Assembly: GCF_024171995.1 (NCBI RefSeq)
Contig: NZ_JAMTCT010000001.1
Coordinates: 372,001 to 436,000, forward strand
Direction: 5' to 3'
Source: Promicromonospora umidemergens
GTDB lineage: Bacteria > Actinomycetota > Actinomycetes > Actinomycetales > Cellulomonadaceae
DNA length: 64,000 nucleotides
Below are positions 33,652 to 42,787 of the stretch, piece by piece. Below the pieces are notes generated by a model. That model saw only the letters and a program-made list of their open reading frames with translations. It did no database searches and was not told where the DNA came from. Made by a program: the position numbers and the translations under genes. Within the stretch, counting starts at the first letter, position 1, and each line of letters begins with the position of its first letter.

Positions 33652-35400
33652 TTGCGGTCACGCGGTCACCCCGTCCGGCGCCCCACCAGGCGCCCCACCC
33701 GCCAGCTCACGCTCGGCGGGCAGGTGCTGGCGCTGCAGCTCGCCGTGCTGCTCGTCGTCGTCGCGGCGGCCGCCGTCGTCTTCCTCGGGCAGGCCGACGC
33801 CGCGTTCCGCGACGACCGCGCCGACCGGCTCGAGGTGGCGGCCGAGGGGCTGGCCGGCATCCCGGCCGTGCAGGCGACCCTCACCGAGGAGGCGCCCGAC
33901 ACCCGGGCCCTCGCGTTCTACCTGCAGTCCCGTGCGGCCTACGTCGACGCGCGCAACGCCTACCTCACCGACCTCGACGGGCGCATCCTGGCCGCCACCG
34001 ACCCGACGCGGACGGGGGAGCGGCTCGACCTGCCCGACGCCGCCGCCACGCGCGCGGGCAGCGGCGACGTCGCGGACGTCGCGGGCCGTTCGATCGCGGC
34101 GTGGGTACCCGTCTACGGCGGCAGCGACCCCGTGCCCGAACCGAGCGCTCCGCAGCCGGTCGCCGTCGTCGTGCTGGCCGACCCGTACCCGCCGCTGACC
34201 GAGCGGCTCTCGAGCGCCGGCGGCGACGTGCTCGTGGTGCTCGGCATCGGCACGGCGCTCGCGGCCGCCGGCTCGTGGCTCCTCGCCCGCCTGGTCAAGC
34301 GACGCACGCGCGGCCTGGAGCCGGCCCAGATCGCGGCGCTCGCGGACCACCGCGAGGGAGTGCTGCGGTCGATCCGCGAGGGAGTCGTCGTCGTGGGCGA
34401 CGACGGCCGCGTGAGCCTGGTGAGCGACAGCGCCAACGAGCTGCTCGGCCTGCCCGCCGACGCGCCCGACCCCAGCGGCCGCCGGCTGGAGGACCTGGGG
34501 CTCGACCCCGCCGTCCTCGACCTGCTGCGCGGCACGGACGAGGTGCACGACGCCGTACTCGTCGCCGGGGACACGGTGCTGGTGATCAACCGCCGCCGTG
34601 TGCTGCACGACGGCCGCCCGGCGGGCACGGTGACCACGCTGCGCGACCGCACCGAGCTGCTGGCGCTGCAGAGCGAGCTGCACGCGCGCGAGAGCGTCAC
34701 CGAGACGCTGCGCGCGCAGACGCACGAGTTCAGCAACCAGCTGCACACCGTCTCCGGGCTGATCGAGCTGGGGGAGTACGACGAGGTGGGCCGCTTCGTC
34801 GACCGGCTCACGCGGCGGCGCGCGGACCTCAGCGACGCCGTCACGGCGCGGGTCGCCGACCCGGCGGTGGCTGCGCTGCTCATCGCCAAGGCGACCCTCG
34901 CGGACGAGCGCCACGTGGAGCTCGTCGTCGACCCGGGCAGCGCGCTGCCGCGCCTCGACCCGGACCTGTCCGCCGACGTCGGCACCGTGCTCGGCAACCT
35001 CGTCGACAACGCCGTCGACGCCGCGGCGTCATCGGCTGGGTCGGCTGCGGGGTCGGCTGCCGGGTCGCCGGCGGGGCCCGACGTGGGCGGCGGCGTCCGC
35101 CCGGCGCGGGTGCGCGTGCGACTCGTCGTCTCCGGACCGCGGGAGGACGTCGTCGTCGAGGTCGCCGACAGCGGCCCGGGTGTGGCGCCCGGGCAGGTGG
35201 ACGCGATCTTCCGGCGCGGCTGGAGCACCAAACCCGCCGGGACGGCCGGCCGCGGCGTCGGGCTCGCCCTCGTGCACGTACTGACGCAGCGCCGCGGGGG
35301 CGGCGTCACGGTGCGAGATGATGACTCGCTGGGCGGTGCGGCGTTCACCGCCCAGCTGCCGCAGGGCATCGTGACGGGCGAGGGGGTTCGACCGCAGTGA
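33652..35400 (+). CDS. CitA/DcuS-type sensor histidine kinase
   Basis: 582 aa. TTG start at 33652, set by AAAGGAGG nine bases upstream. A first transmembrane helix (about 24-46) and a second (about 198-220) bracket an extracellular PDC/CitAP-type sensor of roughly 150 residues. A PAS segment follows, then the phospho-acceptor His358 in THEFSNQLHTVSGLIELG, the DcuS/CitA-family H-box, then an HATPase_c domain with NLVDNAVDA and GRGVGLALVHV. An Ala/Ser/Gly repeat lies between the N and G1 boxes. It should sense a di- or tricarboxylate outside the cell and control tctCBA divergently. Confidence 0.9.
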   Translation: MRSRGHPVRRPTRRPTRQLTLGGQVLALQLAVLLVVVAAAAVVFLGQADAAFRDDRADRLEVAAEGLAGIPAVQATLTEEAPDTRALAFYLQSRAAYVDARNAYLTDLDGRILAATDPTRTGERLDLPDAAATRAGSGDVADVAGRSIAAWVPVYGGSDPVPEPSAPQPVAVVVLADPYPPLTERLSSAGGDVLVVLGIGTALAAAGSWLLARLVKRRTRGLEPAQIAALADHREGVLRSIREGVVVVGDDGRVSLVSDSANELLGLPADAPDPSGRRLEDLGLDPAVLDLLRGTDEVHDAVLVAGDTVLVINRRRVLHDGRPAGTVTTLRDRTELLALQSELHARESVTETLRAQTHEFSNQLHTVSGLIELGEYDEVGRFVDRLTRRRADLSDAVTARVADPAVAALLIAKATLADERHVELVVDPGSALPRLDPDLSADVGTVLGNLVDNAVDAAASSAGSAAGSAAGSPAGPDVGGGVRPARVRVRLVVSGPREDVVVEVADSGPGVAPGQVDAIFRRGWSTKPAGTAGRGVGLALVHVLTQRRGGGVTVRDDDSLGGAAFTAQLPQGIVTGEGVRPQ

Positions 35401-36086
35401 GCATGGACGTGCTCGTGGTGGACGACGACTTCATGGTCGCGTCGATCCACCGACGCTTCGTGGAGCGGGTGCCGGGGTTCCGCGTGGTGGGCGAGGTGCA
35501 CACCGGCGCCGACGCGCTCGCCGCCGTCGAACGGCTGCGGCCCGACCTCGTCCTGCTGGACGTGCACCTGCCCGACGTGAGCGGCATCGAGGTGCTGCGG
35601 CGGCTGCGAACAGCTGGACACGACGTCGGCATCGTCATCATCACCGCGGCCCGGGAGGTCGACACCGTCCGCGCCGCCGCGGCGGGCGGGGCCGCGCACT
35701 ACCTCGTCAAGCCGTTCGCGTCGGAGGACCTGGCCGCGCGGCTGGAGGAGTTCCGCCGCACCCGGCAGGCCCTCGACGGTCTGGGCGGCGTCGACGTCGG
35801 CCAGGAGGACCTCCAGGCCGACATCGACGCCGTCTTCGCGCGGTCACCGCAGGGCGGACCGCGCGCCCAGCTGCCCAAGGGGCTCAGTCAGGAGACGGCC
35901 GACGCCGTGCTGGCCGCGCTCGCGGACGGCGTCGAGCTCAGTGCCACGGAGTGCGCGGACGCCGTCGGCGTCAGCCGGGTGAGCGCGCGCCGCTACCTGG
36001 AGCACTTCGCGACGACGGGCCGCGCCGCGGTGCGCCTCAACTACGGCACGGCGGGGCGGCCGGAGAGGCGCTACCGGCTCTGCTGA
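35397..36086 (+). CDS. CitB/DctR-type response regulator
   Basis: 229 aa from a GTG at 35397 that overlaps the kinase stop as GTGA. The receiver domain holds VVDDDFMV, the phospho-acceptor Asp55 in LVLLDVHLPD, and the Lys in YLVKPF. The C-terminal domain has an HTH (ELSATECADAVGVSRVSARRYLEHF) typical of CitB/DpiA-family regulators. It most likely activates the divergent tct operon on citrate sensing. Its end overlaps the converging permease gene by 16 bp. Confidence 0.9.
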   Translation: MSMDVLVVDDDFMVASIHRRFVERVPGFRVVGEVHTGADALAAVERLRPDLVLLDVHLPDVSGIEVLRRLRTAGHDVGIVIITAAREVDTVRAAAAGGAAHYLVKPFASEDLAARLEEFRRTRQALDGLGGVDVGQEDLQADIDAVFARSPQGGPRAQLPKGLSQETADAVLAALADGVELSATECADAVGVSRVSARRYLEHFATTGRAAVRLNYGTAGRPERRYRLC

Positions 36087-37930
36087 GCGCCGGCCCGGAC
36101 CCGACCGACAACCCTCGCCGGCACCATCATCGCCGCGGATGCGATGAGCACCACCGCCCCGGCCAGCGCCCCGTACACCGGCCAGTCGATCGCTAGCGCG
36201 AAGCGACCGAGCATGCCGTAGGCGACGCCCACGAGGGCCGGAACCACCGACAGCGTGCCGATCACCAAGGCCATGACCATGACGAACACCGATTCGATCG
36301 AGATCATCGACGTCAGCTGACGACGGGTCGTGCCGACGCGGCGCAGGAGGGCGAACTCCGGCTTGCGCGCGCTGGTGAGCATGACGAGGGTGTTCGCGGC
36401 GGCGATCGCGAGAAAGAAGATGAGGACGAACAGCAGGATCGCTCCTAGCTCTTGCTGCGCCGCCGCACCAGCCGCCGTCTCGTCGACGTAGTCGTCCACG
36501 GATACCGTCCGCAGCCCGAGGTGGGCCAGGTCTGCCGACCCCTGCGCGAACAGCAGGTCCGCTGCTGCCGGCCGGACGGAGCCGGGCAGCGACGACTCGT
36601 CGATGATGTAGCTGCCGAGGCCGAGGCCCCGGTCGTAGACAGCCACGATGGTCGGCGAGACGACGGCGCCTCCGTCGAACCGCAGCTCCACCGTGTCGCC
36701 GACGCTCTTGCCCGTGGCGAAGAGGCTCTCGCCGCTGACGGCGATCGTGGCGGGGCCGGCGAGGTCGTCCAGGGAGCCTGCGGTCACCTCCGCGTCGACA
36801 AGACCCGAAGTACTCCCGGTCACGGCACGGAGGCCGGTCTGCTCCCACGAGAGGCCGCCTAGGTCCTCGTCTTCGACCTTGACCTCTGCGGGCACCGTCG
36901 AGCTGGCGACGACCGCGTCGATACCCGGAGTGGAGCCGACGGCGGCTGCCTGCTCGGCCGTCACGCCGTCGGGAGAGGTGATGATGACGTCCGAGCCCAG
37001 GCCGGCACGCAGCTGCATGCCCGCAGCGTCCACCATGCTGCCGTTGACGCCTGTCTGCACGGTCCCGAGCGCCAGGAAGAGGGCGAGCGGGATGATCGCC
37101 GCCGTGATCCGACGCGAGAAGCCACGGCTGTTGACGAGGGCGAGCATGGCGGCTGCGTTGCTCGAGGAGCGGGTGGCGCGCGCTGCCCGCCGGGCGATCG
37201 TGCCGACGATCGCCGGGCCGGCCAGTGCCGCGGCGCTGATGAGCAGGAAGGCGGACGTCGCTCCGGCAGCGCTGCCCAGCGTGCCGGGCACGATGAACGG
37301 CGTACCGGCCACGAGGATGCCCGATGCGAGCAGCGTGACCGCCGCAACCCGCCGCACTCCGGAAAGGCCGGCCGACTCAGCAGAAGCACCGCGCACGGCC
37401 GCGGTCGGGCTGACCTTGGTCACCTCGCGGGCGGCGAGCCTTGCTGCGAGCAGAGCGGTCGGGAACAGCAGGAGCAGCGACCCGATCACGGGAAGCGGTG
37501 AGATCGTCAGCCCGAGCCCGCCAGGCACGATGCCGCCGGACTCGAGCACGGGTGTGAGCAGCCTCGCGGCGAACAGTCCCGGGACGGCGCCCAGCGGTGC
37601 CGCGAGCGCGAAGACGATGGTGACCTCGGCCGTCACCATCGAGCGCACCTGTGCGGTGGTGGCTCCGACGGCGCGCAGGAGGGCGAACTGTGCGTTGCGC
37701 TGTCGCAGCGCCGAGGCGAAGGTCGAGGCGACGACGAGCACGACGACGAGGATCGCCGTGCCGGCGAACGAGGCGGCCACGGTCGTGAGCAACGGCGCGT
37801 CACCACGCAGGCCGCTCTCCACGAGCACGCCGTTGGCCGAGAGGAGGGCGGCGGCCGCCATGACGATGAGGAAGCTGCCGATGAAGCTGGAGCGGTAGGC
37901 GCGTACTGCTGAGCGGGCGAAGGACCACAT
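36071..37930 (-). CDS. FtsX-family ABC transporter permease
   Basis: 619 aa from the ATG at 37930. Two FtsX/MacB-type modules are visible: an N-terminal helix and periplasmic loop with LLTTVAASFAGTAILVVVLVVASTFASALRQR, then the SxxP-type loop with VVPGLFAARLL, and a second module at about 380-600 (LLFVLIFFLAIAAANTLVMLTSARKPEFALLRRVGTTRRQL). Permeases of this form (with MacB-like ATPase) move lipids, peptides or antibiotics, not small nutrients. It is coupled to the ATPase gene 4 bp away. Confidence 0.85.
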   Translation of the reverse strand: MWSFARSAVRAYRSSFIGSFLIVMAAAALLSANGVLVESGLRGDAPLLTTVAASFAGTAILVVVLVVASTFASALRQRNAQFALLRAVGATTAQVRSMVTAEVTIVFALAAPLGAVPGLFAARLLTPVLESGGIVPGGLGLTISPLPVIGSLLLLFPTALLAARLAAREVTKVSPTAAVRGASAESAGLSGVRRVAAVTLLASGILVAGTPFIVPGTLGSAAGATSAFLLISAAALAGPAIVGTIARRAARATRSSSNAAAMLALVNSRGFSRRITAAIIPLALFLALGTVQTGVNGSMVDAAGMQLRAGLGSDVIITSPDGVTAEQAAAVGSTPGIDAVVASSTVPAEVKVEDEDLGGLSWEQTGLRAVTGSTSGLVDAEVTAGSLDDLAGPATIAVSGESLFATGKSVGDTVELRFDGGAVVSPTIVAVYDRGLGLGSYIIDESSLPGSVRPAAADLLFAQGSADLAHLGLRTVSVDDYVDETAAGAAAQQELGAILLFVLIFFLAIAAANTLVMLTSARKPEFALLRRVGTTRRQLTSMISIESVFVMVMALVIGTLSVVPALVGVAYGMLGRFALAIDWPVYGALAGAVVLIASAAMMVPARVVGRVRAGAQQSR

Positions 37931-37934
37931 GGCG

Positions 37935-38693
37935 CTACCGCCCCAGCTCGACGAGGCGGGTGGCGATCTGGCTCGGGGTCGGCGCCACGAGCCCGCCGGC
38001 CAGTCGCCCGTCTGCCAGGAAGAGCACCTCGTCCGCGGTCGCTGCGACGTGCGGGTCGTGCGTGACGAGCACCAGCGTCTGCGTGAAGCGCTTGGCGGCG
38101 CCGCGCAGCACGTCGAGCACCTGGTCGCCCGTGCGGCGGTCGAGGGCACCGGTCGGCTCGTCGGCGAAGACGACCGTTGGCCGCGTGATGAGCGCACGGG
38201 CGATGGCGACGCGCTGCGCCTGGCCCCCCGACAGCTCGCCCGGCAGGCGCTCGGTCATGCCCGTCAGCCCGACGGACTCGACGAGCTCCTGCTGCCACTG
38301 CTCGTCGGGGCGTCGGCCGTCGAGCAGCATCGGCAGCTGGATGTTCTCGCCGACGGTGAGGTGGCCGATGAGGTTGTACGACTGGAACACGAAGCCGACG
38401 TGGCGTCGGCGGAAGCGGGTGACGGCGTCCGACGAGAGCTCGGTGATGTCGATATCACCGATGAACACCTGGCCGTGGGTGGGCGTGTCGAGACCCGCGG
38501 CGAGGTTGAGGAAGGTCGACTTGCCCGCGCCCGACGGGCCCATGATCGCGGTGAACGCGCCGGGCCGGATGGCGAGCGATACGCCCTGAAGAGCAGCGAC
38601 CTGCTCCGGGCCGTTCGGGTAGGTCTTGGTGAGGTGGACGAGGCGCACGGCGGAGTCGGCCTGCGGCGGGCTCGCGATCGTGGTCGAGGTCAT
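37935..38693 (-). CDS. ABC transporter ATP-binding protein, LolD/MacB type
   Basis: 252 aa. Walker A GPSGAGKSTFL, Q-loop FVFQSYNL, signature LSGGQAQRVAIARAL, Walker B VVFADEPTGALD and the H-loop His in LVTHDPHVAA are all present. It drives the FtsX-type permease downstream. ATG 38693; the pair forms a two-gene export operon. No regulator gene is beside it. Confidence 0.9.
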   Translation of the reverse strand: MTSTTIASPPQADSAVRLVHLTKTYPNGPEQVAALQGVSLAIRPGAFTAIMGPSGAGKSTFLNLAAGLDTPTHGQVFIGDIDITELSSDAVTRFRRRHVGFVFQSYNLIGHLTVGENIQLPMLLDGRRPDEQWQQELVESVGLTGMTERLPGELSGGQAQRVAIARALITRPTVVFADEPTGALDRRTGDQVLDVLRGAAKRFTQTLVLVTHDPHVAATADEVLFLADGRLAGGLVAPTPSQIATRLVELGR

Positions 38694-38860
38694 GAGGCGA
38701 CCTTTCTGTGAGGGAGGGGAACCTTCCTCTGTCGAAAGTAGGCACAGACCGCGATCCGCTCTACGAGCCTTCGGGCTAACTCTCGACCTTGCATCTTCCG
38801 ATGTAGTGCTTCATCGTCCGAATGCGCGTGGTACCTTTGGTCTGCACCTGAGGGTGTCAT

Positions 38861-38934
38861 CGCGGGGTGGAGCAGCTCGGTAGCTCGCTGGGCTCATAAC
38901 CCAGAGGTCACAGGTTCAAATCCTGTCCCCGCTA
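38861..38934 (+). tRNA. Initiator tRNA-fMet (CAT)
   Basis: CGCGGGGTGGAGCAG... to CCCCGCTA: the first base C opposite T at position 72 is unpaired, the anticodon stem has the GGG/CCC pairs of initiators (GGGCTCATAACCC), and the anticodon is CAT. The T arm is ACAGGTTCAAATCCTGT. CCA is not encoded. Confidence 0.95.
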
Positions 38935-38960
38935 CGTGTCTGGTGTCGCAGGACATCAGA

Positions 38961-38996
38961 AATGGCCCGAACCCATGGAACTGGGTTTGGGCCATT
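38961..38996 (+). terminator. Terminator after tRNA-fMet
   Basis: AATGGCCCGAACCCA (38961-38975) and TGGGTTTGGGCCATT (38982-38996) pair with one mismatch, about 26 bp beyond the tRNA. Confidence 0.8.
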
Positions 38997-39202
38997 GTCA
39001 TGTCGTGAGGTGATCAGCAGAGGGCCCGCGAGGGCGATGTGCGATCCGATGACTCGGTACCCGCGTGGCGCGGGTCACCGCCTGCTCGTCATAGCCAGGA
39101 CCGGACGACCCGGCGTTGACGCCCCTCGTGCTCGAGCTGCTCCTGTCCCGCGCCGGAGCACAAGGGGTACGTCACACGTCAGCCTCGGTCAAGCAGCGCG
39201 GC

Positions 39203-40090
39203 TCAGAACAGGTCGCGCGGGTCGAACCCCTTGGCAAGGTCCGAGAACTGCTCGCCCGCCCCGGAGACCTGGTCCCCGAGACCGGACAGCGCGCCGTCGG
39301 CCGAGCCGGCGAGGTCCCCGACCCCAGCAGTGGCCTCGTCGAGAGCGCCGGTACCGAGGTCTCCGACACCAGCGGTGGCCTCGTCGAGAGCACCCGCGCC
39401 GACTTCGCCGACCGATGACGTGAGCCCTTCGACGTCGACGCCTGAGGCGAGCGTCTCGAAGTCGACCCCGAGGTTGGCCGCGTTCTCCAGGAGCGGGCCG
39501 GCCACGCTGCTCACCGCGGCACCGGCCGCGACCGCGCCAAGGACGCCCACCGCTCCCACGGCGACTCCCGCAACGGCTCCGCCCGTGCCGACCTTCGCGA
39601 GTACTGACCGCATGGAGCCCGGCCGACGGGCCTCCGTCCGTGCCGCTGCCCGGGACAGATCGGCGACGTCGGACGAGCGTGGCTGCTCGTGCGCCGGCAG
39701 GTCCGCCTGCATGCGCTGCAGCACCGCCTCGCGCTGCGCCGGCGTCAGCCGGGCGAACGACTCGGTGTGGATCTGCTCGATCTGGTGCGGTTCGGCGGTC
39801 TGCATGAGGTAGTCGTAGCGGGCGATGGCCTGGCGGTCGGCGTCGGTCGAACCCGGTGCGCTCGGCCGGCCCTGCGGGGCGGCGGGGTAGCCATGCGACG
39901 CGGGCGCACGGCCCGGTGTCTGCTCAGCCTGACCACGTCCGCCCACCGCGGCGGCCACGTCCTCGAGCGTGGACCGCCAGGACTTCTGACCCGTCGAACC
40001 GCCCTGCGGCGACCCTTGCTGTTGCTGCTGCCCGGTCTGGGCGTCGAGCGCCTTCTTGGCCAGGCCGATCATGTTGGAGAGCTTGGACAT
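39203..40090 (-). CDS. Hypothetical membrane-linked protein with Ala/Asp repeats
   Basis: 295 aa from the ATG at 40090, preceded by GGAAGGAAC. A Gln-rich stretch (QTGQQQQQGSPQGG) lies near residue 20. Two helical regions follow (TDADRQAIARYDYLMQTAEP, FARLTPAQREAVLQRMQAD). A Gly/Ala/Val hydrophobic stretch (about 175-205) could form a helix pair. The C-terminal tail contains GALDEATAGVGDL twice in tandem. No known domain recognised; secretion is unlikely as no leader is present. It is divergent from treY, sharing a short promoter region. A long frame opposite to treY joins it upstream but is not real. Confidence 0.6.
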   Translation of the reverse strand: MSKLSNMIGLAKKALDAQTGQQQQQGSPQGGSTGQKSWRSTLEDVAAAVGGRGQAEQTPGRAPASHGYPAAPQGRPSAPGSTDADRQAIARYDYLMQTAEPHQIEQIHTESFARLTPAQREAVLQRMQADLPAHEQPRSSDVADLSRAAARTEARRPGSMRSVLAKVGTGGAVAGVAVGAVGVLGAVAAGAAVSSVAGPLLENAANLGVDFETLASGVDVEGLTSSVGEVGAGALDEATAGVGDLGTGALDEATAGVGDLAGSADGALSGLGDQVSGAGEQFSDLAKGFDPRDLF

Positions 40091-40258
40091 GCGGTCCGTT
40101 CCTTCCGTCGGGCGGAGAGACCACCTTTCCAGGCCAGCATGAGAAGTTCGTGAGAGCAGGATGAGAGTCTCGCCCCGCGGCCTGGCGGTATAACCCGAGA
40201 TCAGCGATCGTGTGGAGCACGCGGGACGGCCGAACGACCACCGAGCGACGGAGGCACA

Positions 40259-42787
40259 GTGCATTCTCATCTCCCTGGACCAGGACGCCGCACTCCGGTC
40301 AGCACCTACCGCCTCCAGCTCGGACAAGACCTGACGTTCGCGGAGGCCGAGAAGGCGCTGCCGTACCTCGACACGCTCGGGGTCACGGACCTCTATCTCT
40401 CGCCCGTCCTGCAGGCCGCGCCGGGATCCACGCACGGGTACGACGTCGTCGACCACACCCGGATCAGCGACACGATGGGTGGCAGGGAAGGGCTCGAACG
40501 GCTCGCGGCCGCGGCGCACGCGCGCGGGATGGGCGTCGTCGCCGACGTCGTCCCGAACCACATGGCTGTCCCGGCCCCCGCCTGGCACAACCGTGCCCTG
40601 TGGTCCGTGCTGAAGCACGGGCCCGAGTCCCCGTACGCGGGGTGGTTCGACGTCGACCTCGCCGAGGGCGAAGGGCTGCTCATGCCGGTGCTGGGCGCGC
40701 GGATCGGGACGGTGCTCGCCGCGGGGGAGCTCGTCCTGGACCACGCCGTCGTGCCAGGGGACGGCGGTACCGGCGAGGAGCAGCCCGTCCTGCGCTACTA
40801 CGACCACCTGTTCCCCGTCCGCCCGGAGACGGAGGACCTGCCGCTGGCGGAGCTGGTGGGCCGCCAGCACTACCGGCTCGCGTACTGGCGCGTGGCCGAC
40901 GAGGAGCTCAACTACCGCCGCTTCTTCGACGTCGGCTCGCTGGCGGGCATCCGCGTGGAGGACGCGGAGGTCTTCGACGCCACGCACGCGCTGCTGCTCG
41001 AGCTCTTCGAGGCGGGCGTGGTCGACGGCTTCCGGATCGACCACCCTGACGGGCTGGCCGATCCCCGCGGCTACCTGCGCCGGCTGGGGGACGCGACCGG
41101 CGGCGCGTGGGTCGCGGCGGAGAAGATCCTCGAGGAGGGCGAGGAGCTGCCCGACGACTGGCCGGTCGCCGGGACCACGGGCTACGACACGGCGTGGCGG
41201 CTGCACGCCCTGCAGGTCGACCCCGACGGCGCCGTGCCGCTCGCCGGCCTCCTGCACGAGGTGACGGGCGAGCACACCACCCTCGACGACCTCGTCGAGG
41301 AGGCCAAACGGCAGATCGTCGAGACCTCGCTGTACGCGGAGACCCACCTCCTGACGACCATGCTCGCCGACATCTGCCGCGAGGACGTCCGGCTGCGTGA
41401 CCACACGTTCCGGTCCCTCCAGGACTGCGTCACCGAGCTCGTCGTCGCGTTCGGCCGGTACCGGGCCTACGTCGTGCCGGGGGAGACGGCGCCGCCCCTG
41501 GCCGAGCGCGTCGTGCACGAGGCGGCCGACGTCGCCCGGTCGCGGCTCGACCCGGACCGGCACGACACGCTGGACGTCGTCGTCGACCTGGTGCTCGGAC
41601 GGGAGGTCGGCTCCGCGGGCCGCCAGGGCGAGGAACGGCGGGCCGAGCTCGTCGTCCGGTTCCCGCAGGTGTGCGGTGCCGTCATGGCCAAGGGCGTGGA
41701 GGACACCGCGTACTACCGGTGGACGCACCTGGTGAGCCTGTGCGAGGTGGGCGGGGCACCGGAGCACTTCGGCATCGGGCCCGACGAGCTCCACGAGCAC
41801 GCGCGGCGCACGGCCGAGTCGTGGCCCGCGACGATGACCGCGGGCTCGACGCACGACACCAAGCGCGGCGAGGACGTGCGCTCGCGCATCGGCGCGATCG
41901 CCGCGCACGCGAACGCCTGGACCGCGCTCGTGCGGCGTCTGCGCGAGGCCACGGCGGACCTGCGCCCCGCCGACCTCGACGGCCGCACCGAGAACCTGCT
42001 GTGGCAGACGCTCGCGGGCACGTGGACCCCGGCGGGACCGATCGAGGCCGACCGCCTCACCGCGTACCTGGTCAAGGCAGCGCGCGAGCAGAAGGCGTGG
42101 ACCACCTGGACCGCGCCCGACGAGACCCGCGAGGAGGGCCTGGTGCGGTACGCGACCGACCTGCTCATCCACTCCGACGTCGTCGCAGGGTTCACCGGCT
42201 GGGTAGAGCAGGTGGCGCCGACGGTCCGGCGCTCGGTGCTCGCGACCAAGCTGCTCCAGCTCACCGTGCCCGGCGTCGCCGACGTCTACCAGGGCACCGA
42301 GGTCACCGGAACCTCGCTCGTCGACCCCGACAACCGGCGGCCCGTCGACCTGGAGGCGCTCGCGAGCACGCTCGCCGCCCTCGATGCGGGCCGGACGCCG
42401 TCGGACCTCGCGGAGGAGAAGCTCGTGGTGACGGCCGCTGCACTGCGCCTCCGGCGGGCGCACCCCGGCGCGTTCGTCGGCGAGGACGCGGGCTACGAGC
42501 CGTTGCCCGTGACCACGGGCCGCGCGGTGGCGTTCGCCCGGCGGGATGCGGCAGGGCCGCGCGTCGCCGTCGTGGCGACGCGGCTCGGCGACACGTCGGG
42601 CCTGGCGGAAGCGACCGTCGTGCTGCCAGAGCCCACCCCGGGCGAGGCCTGGCGGTCGGTGCTCACGGGCTCAACCGAGGACGGCGGCGCCGTGCACCTC
42701 GGCGACCTCCTCGGCTCCTGGCCCGTCGCCCTGCTCGTGGCGGAGCCGACCGGCGCGGTCGAGGGCACGGACGGAGCTACCGCATGA
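40259..42787 (+). CDS. treY: Maltooligosyl trehalose synthase
   Basis: 842 aa from a GTG at 40259, with GGAGG upstream. GH13-type blocks: TYRLQLGQDLTFAEAEKALPYLDTLGVTDLYLSPVLQA, DVVPNHMAV, DGFRIDHPDGLADP (catalytic Asp), AAEKILEEGEELP (catalytic Glu) and STHDTKRGEDVR. The FQVCGAVMAKGVEDTAYYR-like segment (PQVCGAVMAKGVEDTAYYR) is diagnostic for TreY, which turns the reducing end of a maltodextrin into a trehalosyl unit. Its end overlaps treZ by 4 bp (ATGA). Together they make trehalose from glycogen. No debranching enzyme treX is adjacent. Confidence 0.95.
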   Translation: MHSHLPGPGRRTPVSTYRLQLGQDLTFAEAEKALPYLDTLGVTDLYLSPVLQAAPGSTHGYDVVDHTRISDTMGGREGLERLAAAAHARGMGVVADVVPNHMAVPAPAWHNRALWSVLKHGPESPYAGWFDVDLAEGEGLLMPVLGARIGTVLAAGELVLDHAVVPGDGGTGEEQPVLRYYDHLFPVRPETEDLPLAELVGRQHYRLAYWRVADEELNYRRFFDVGSLAGIRVEDAEVFDATHALLLELFEAGVVDGFRIDHPDGLADPRGYLRRLGDATGGAWVAAEKILEEGEELPDDWPVAGTTGYDTAWRLHALQVDPDGAVPLAGLLHEVTGEHTTLDDLVEEAKRQIVETSLYAETHLLTTMLADICREDVRLRDHTFRSLQDCVTELVVAFGRYRAYVVPGETAPPLAERVVHEAADVARSRLDPDRHDTLDVVVDLVLGREVGSAGRQGEERRAELVVRFPQVCGAVMAKGVEDTAYYRWTHLVSLCEVGGAPEHFGIGPDELHEHARRTAESWPATMTAGSTHDTKRGEDVRSRIGAIAAHANAWTALVRRLREATADLRPADLDGRTENLLWQTLAGTWTPAGPIEADRLTAYLVKAAREQKAWTTWTAPDETREEGLVRYATDLLIHSDVVAGFTGWVEQVAPTVRRSVLATKLLQLTVPGVADVYQGTEVTGTSLVDPDNRRPVDLEALASTLAALDAGRTPSDLAEEKLVVTAAALRLRRAHPGAFVGEDAGYEPLPVTTGRAVAFARRDAAGPRVAVVATRLGDTSGLAEATVVLPEPTPGEAWRSVLTGSTEDGGAVHLGDLLGSWPVALLVAEPTGAVEGTDGATA

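Noticed and set aside
39203-42463. Very long minus-strand open frame opposite treY joining the gene at 39203-40090
   Set aside because: Frames of this length arise opposite GC-rich coding DNA. TreY motifs are on the plus strand, and only the 39203-40090 part has its own start and ribosome site.
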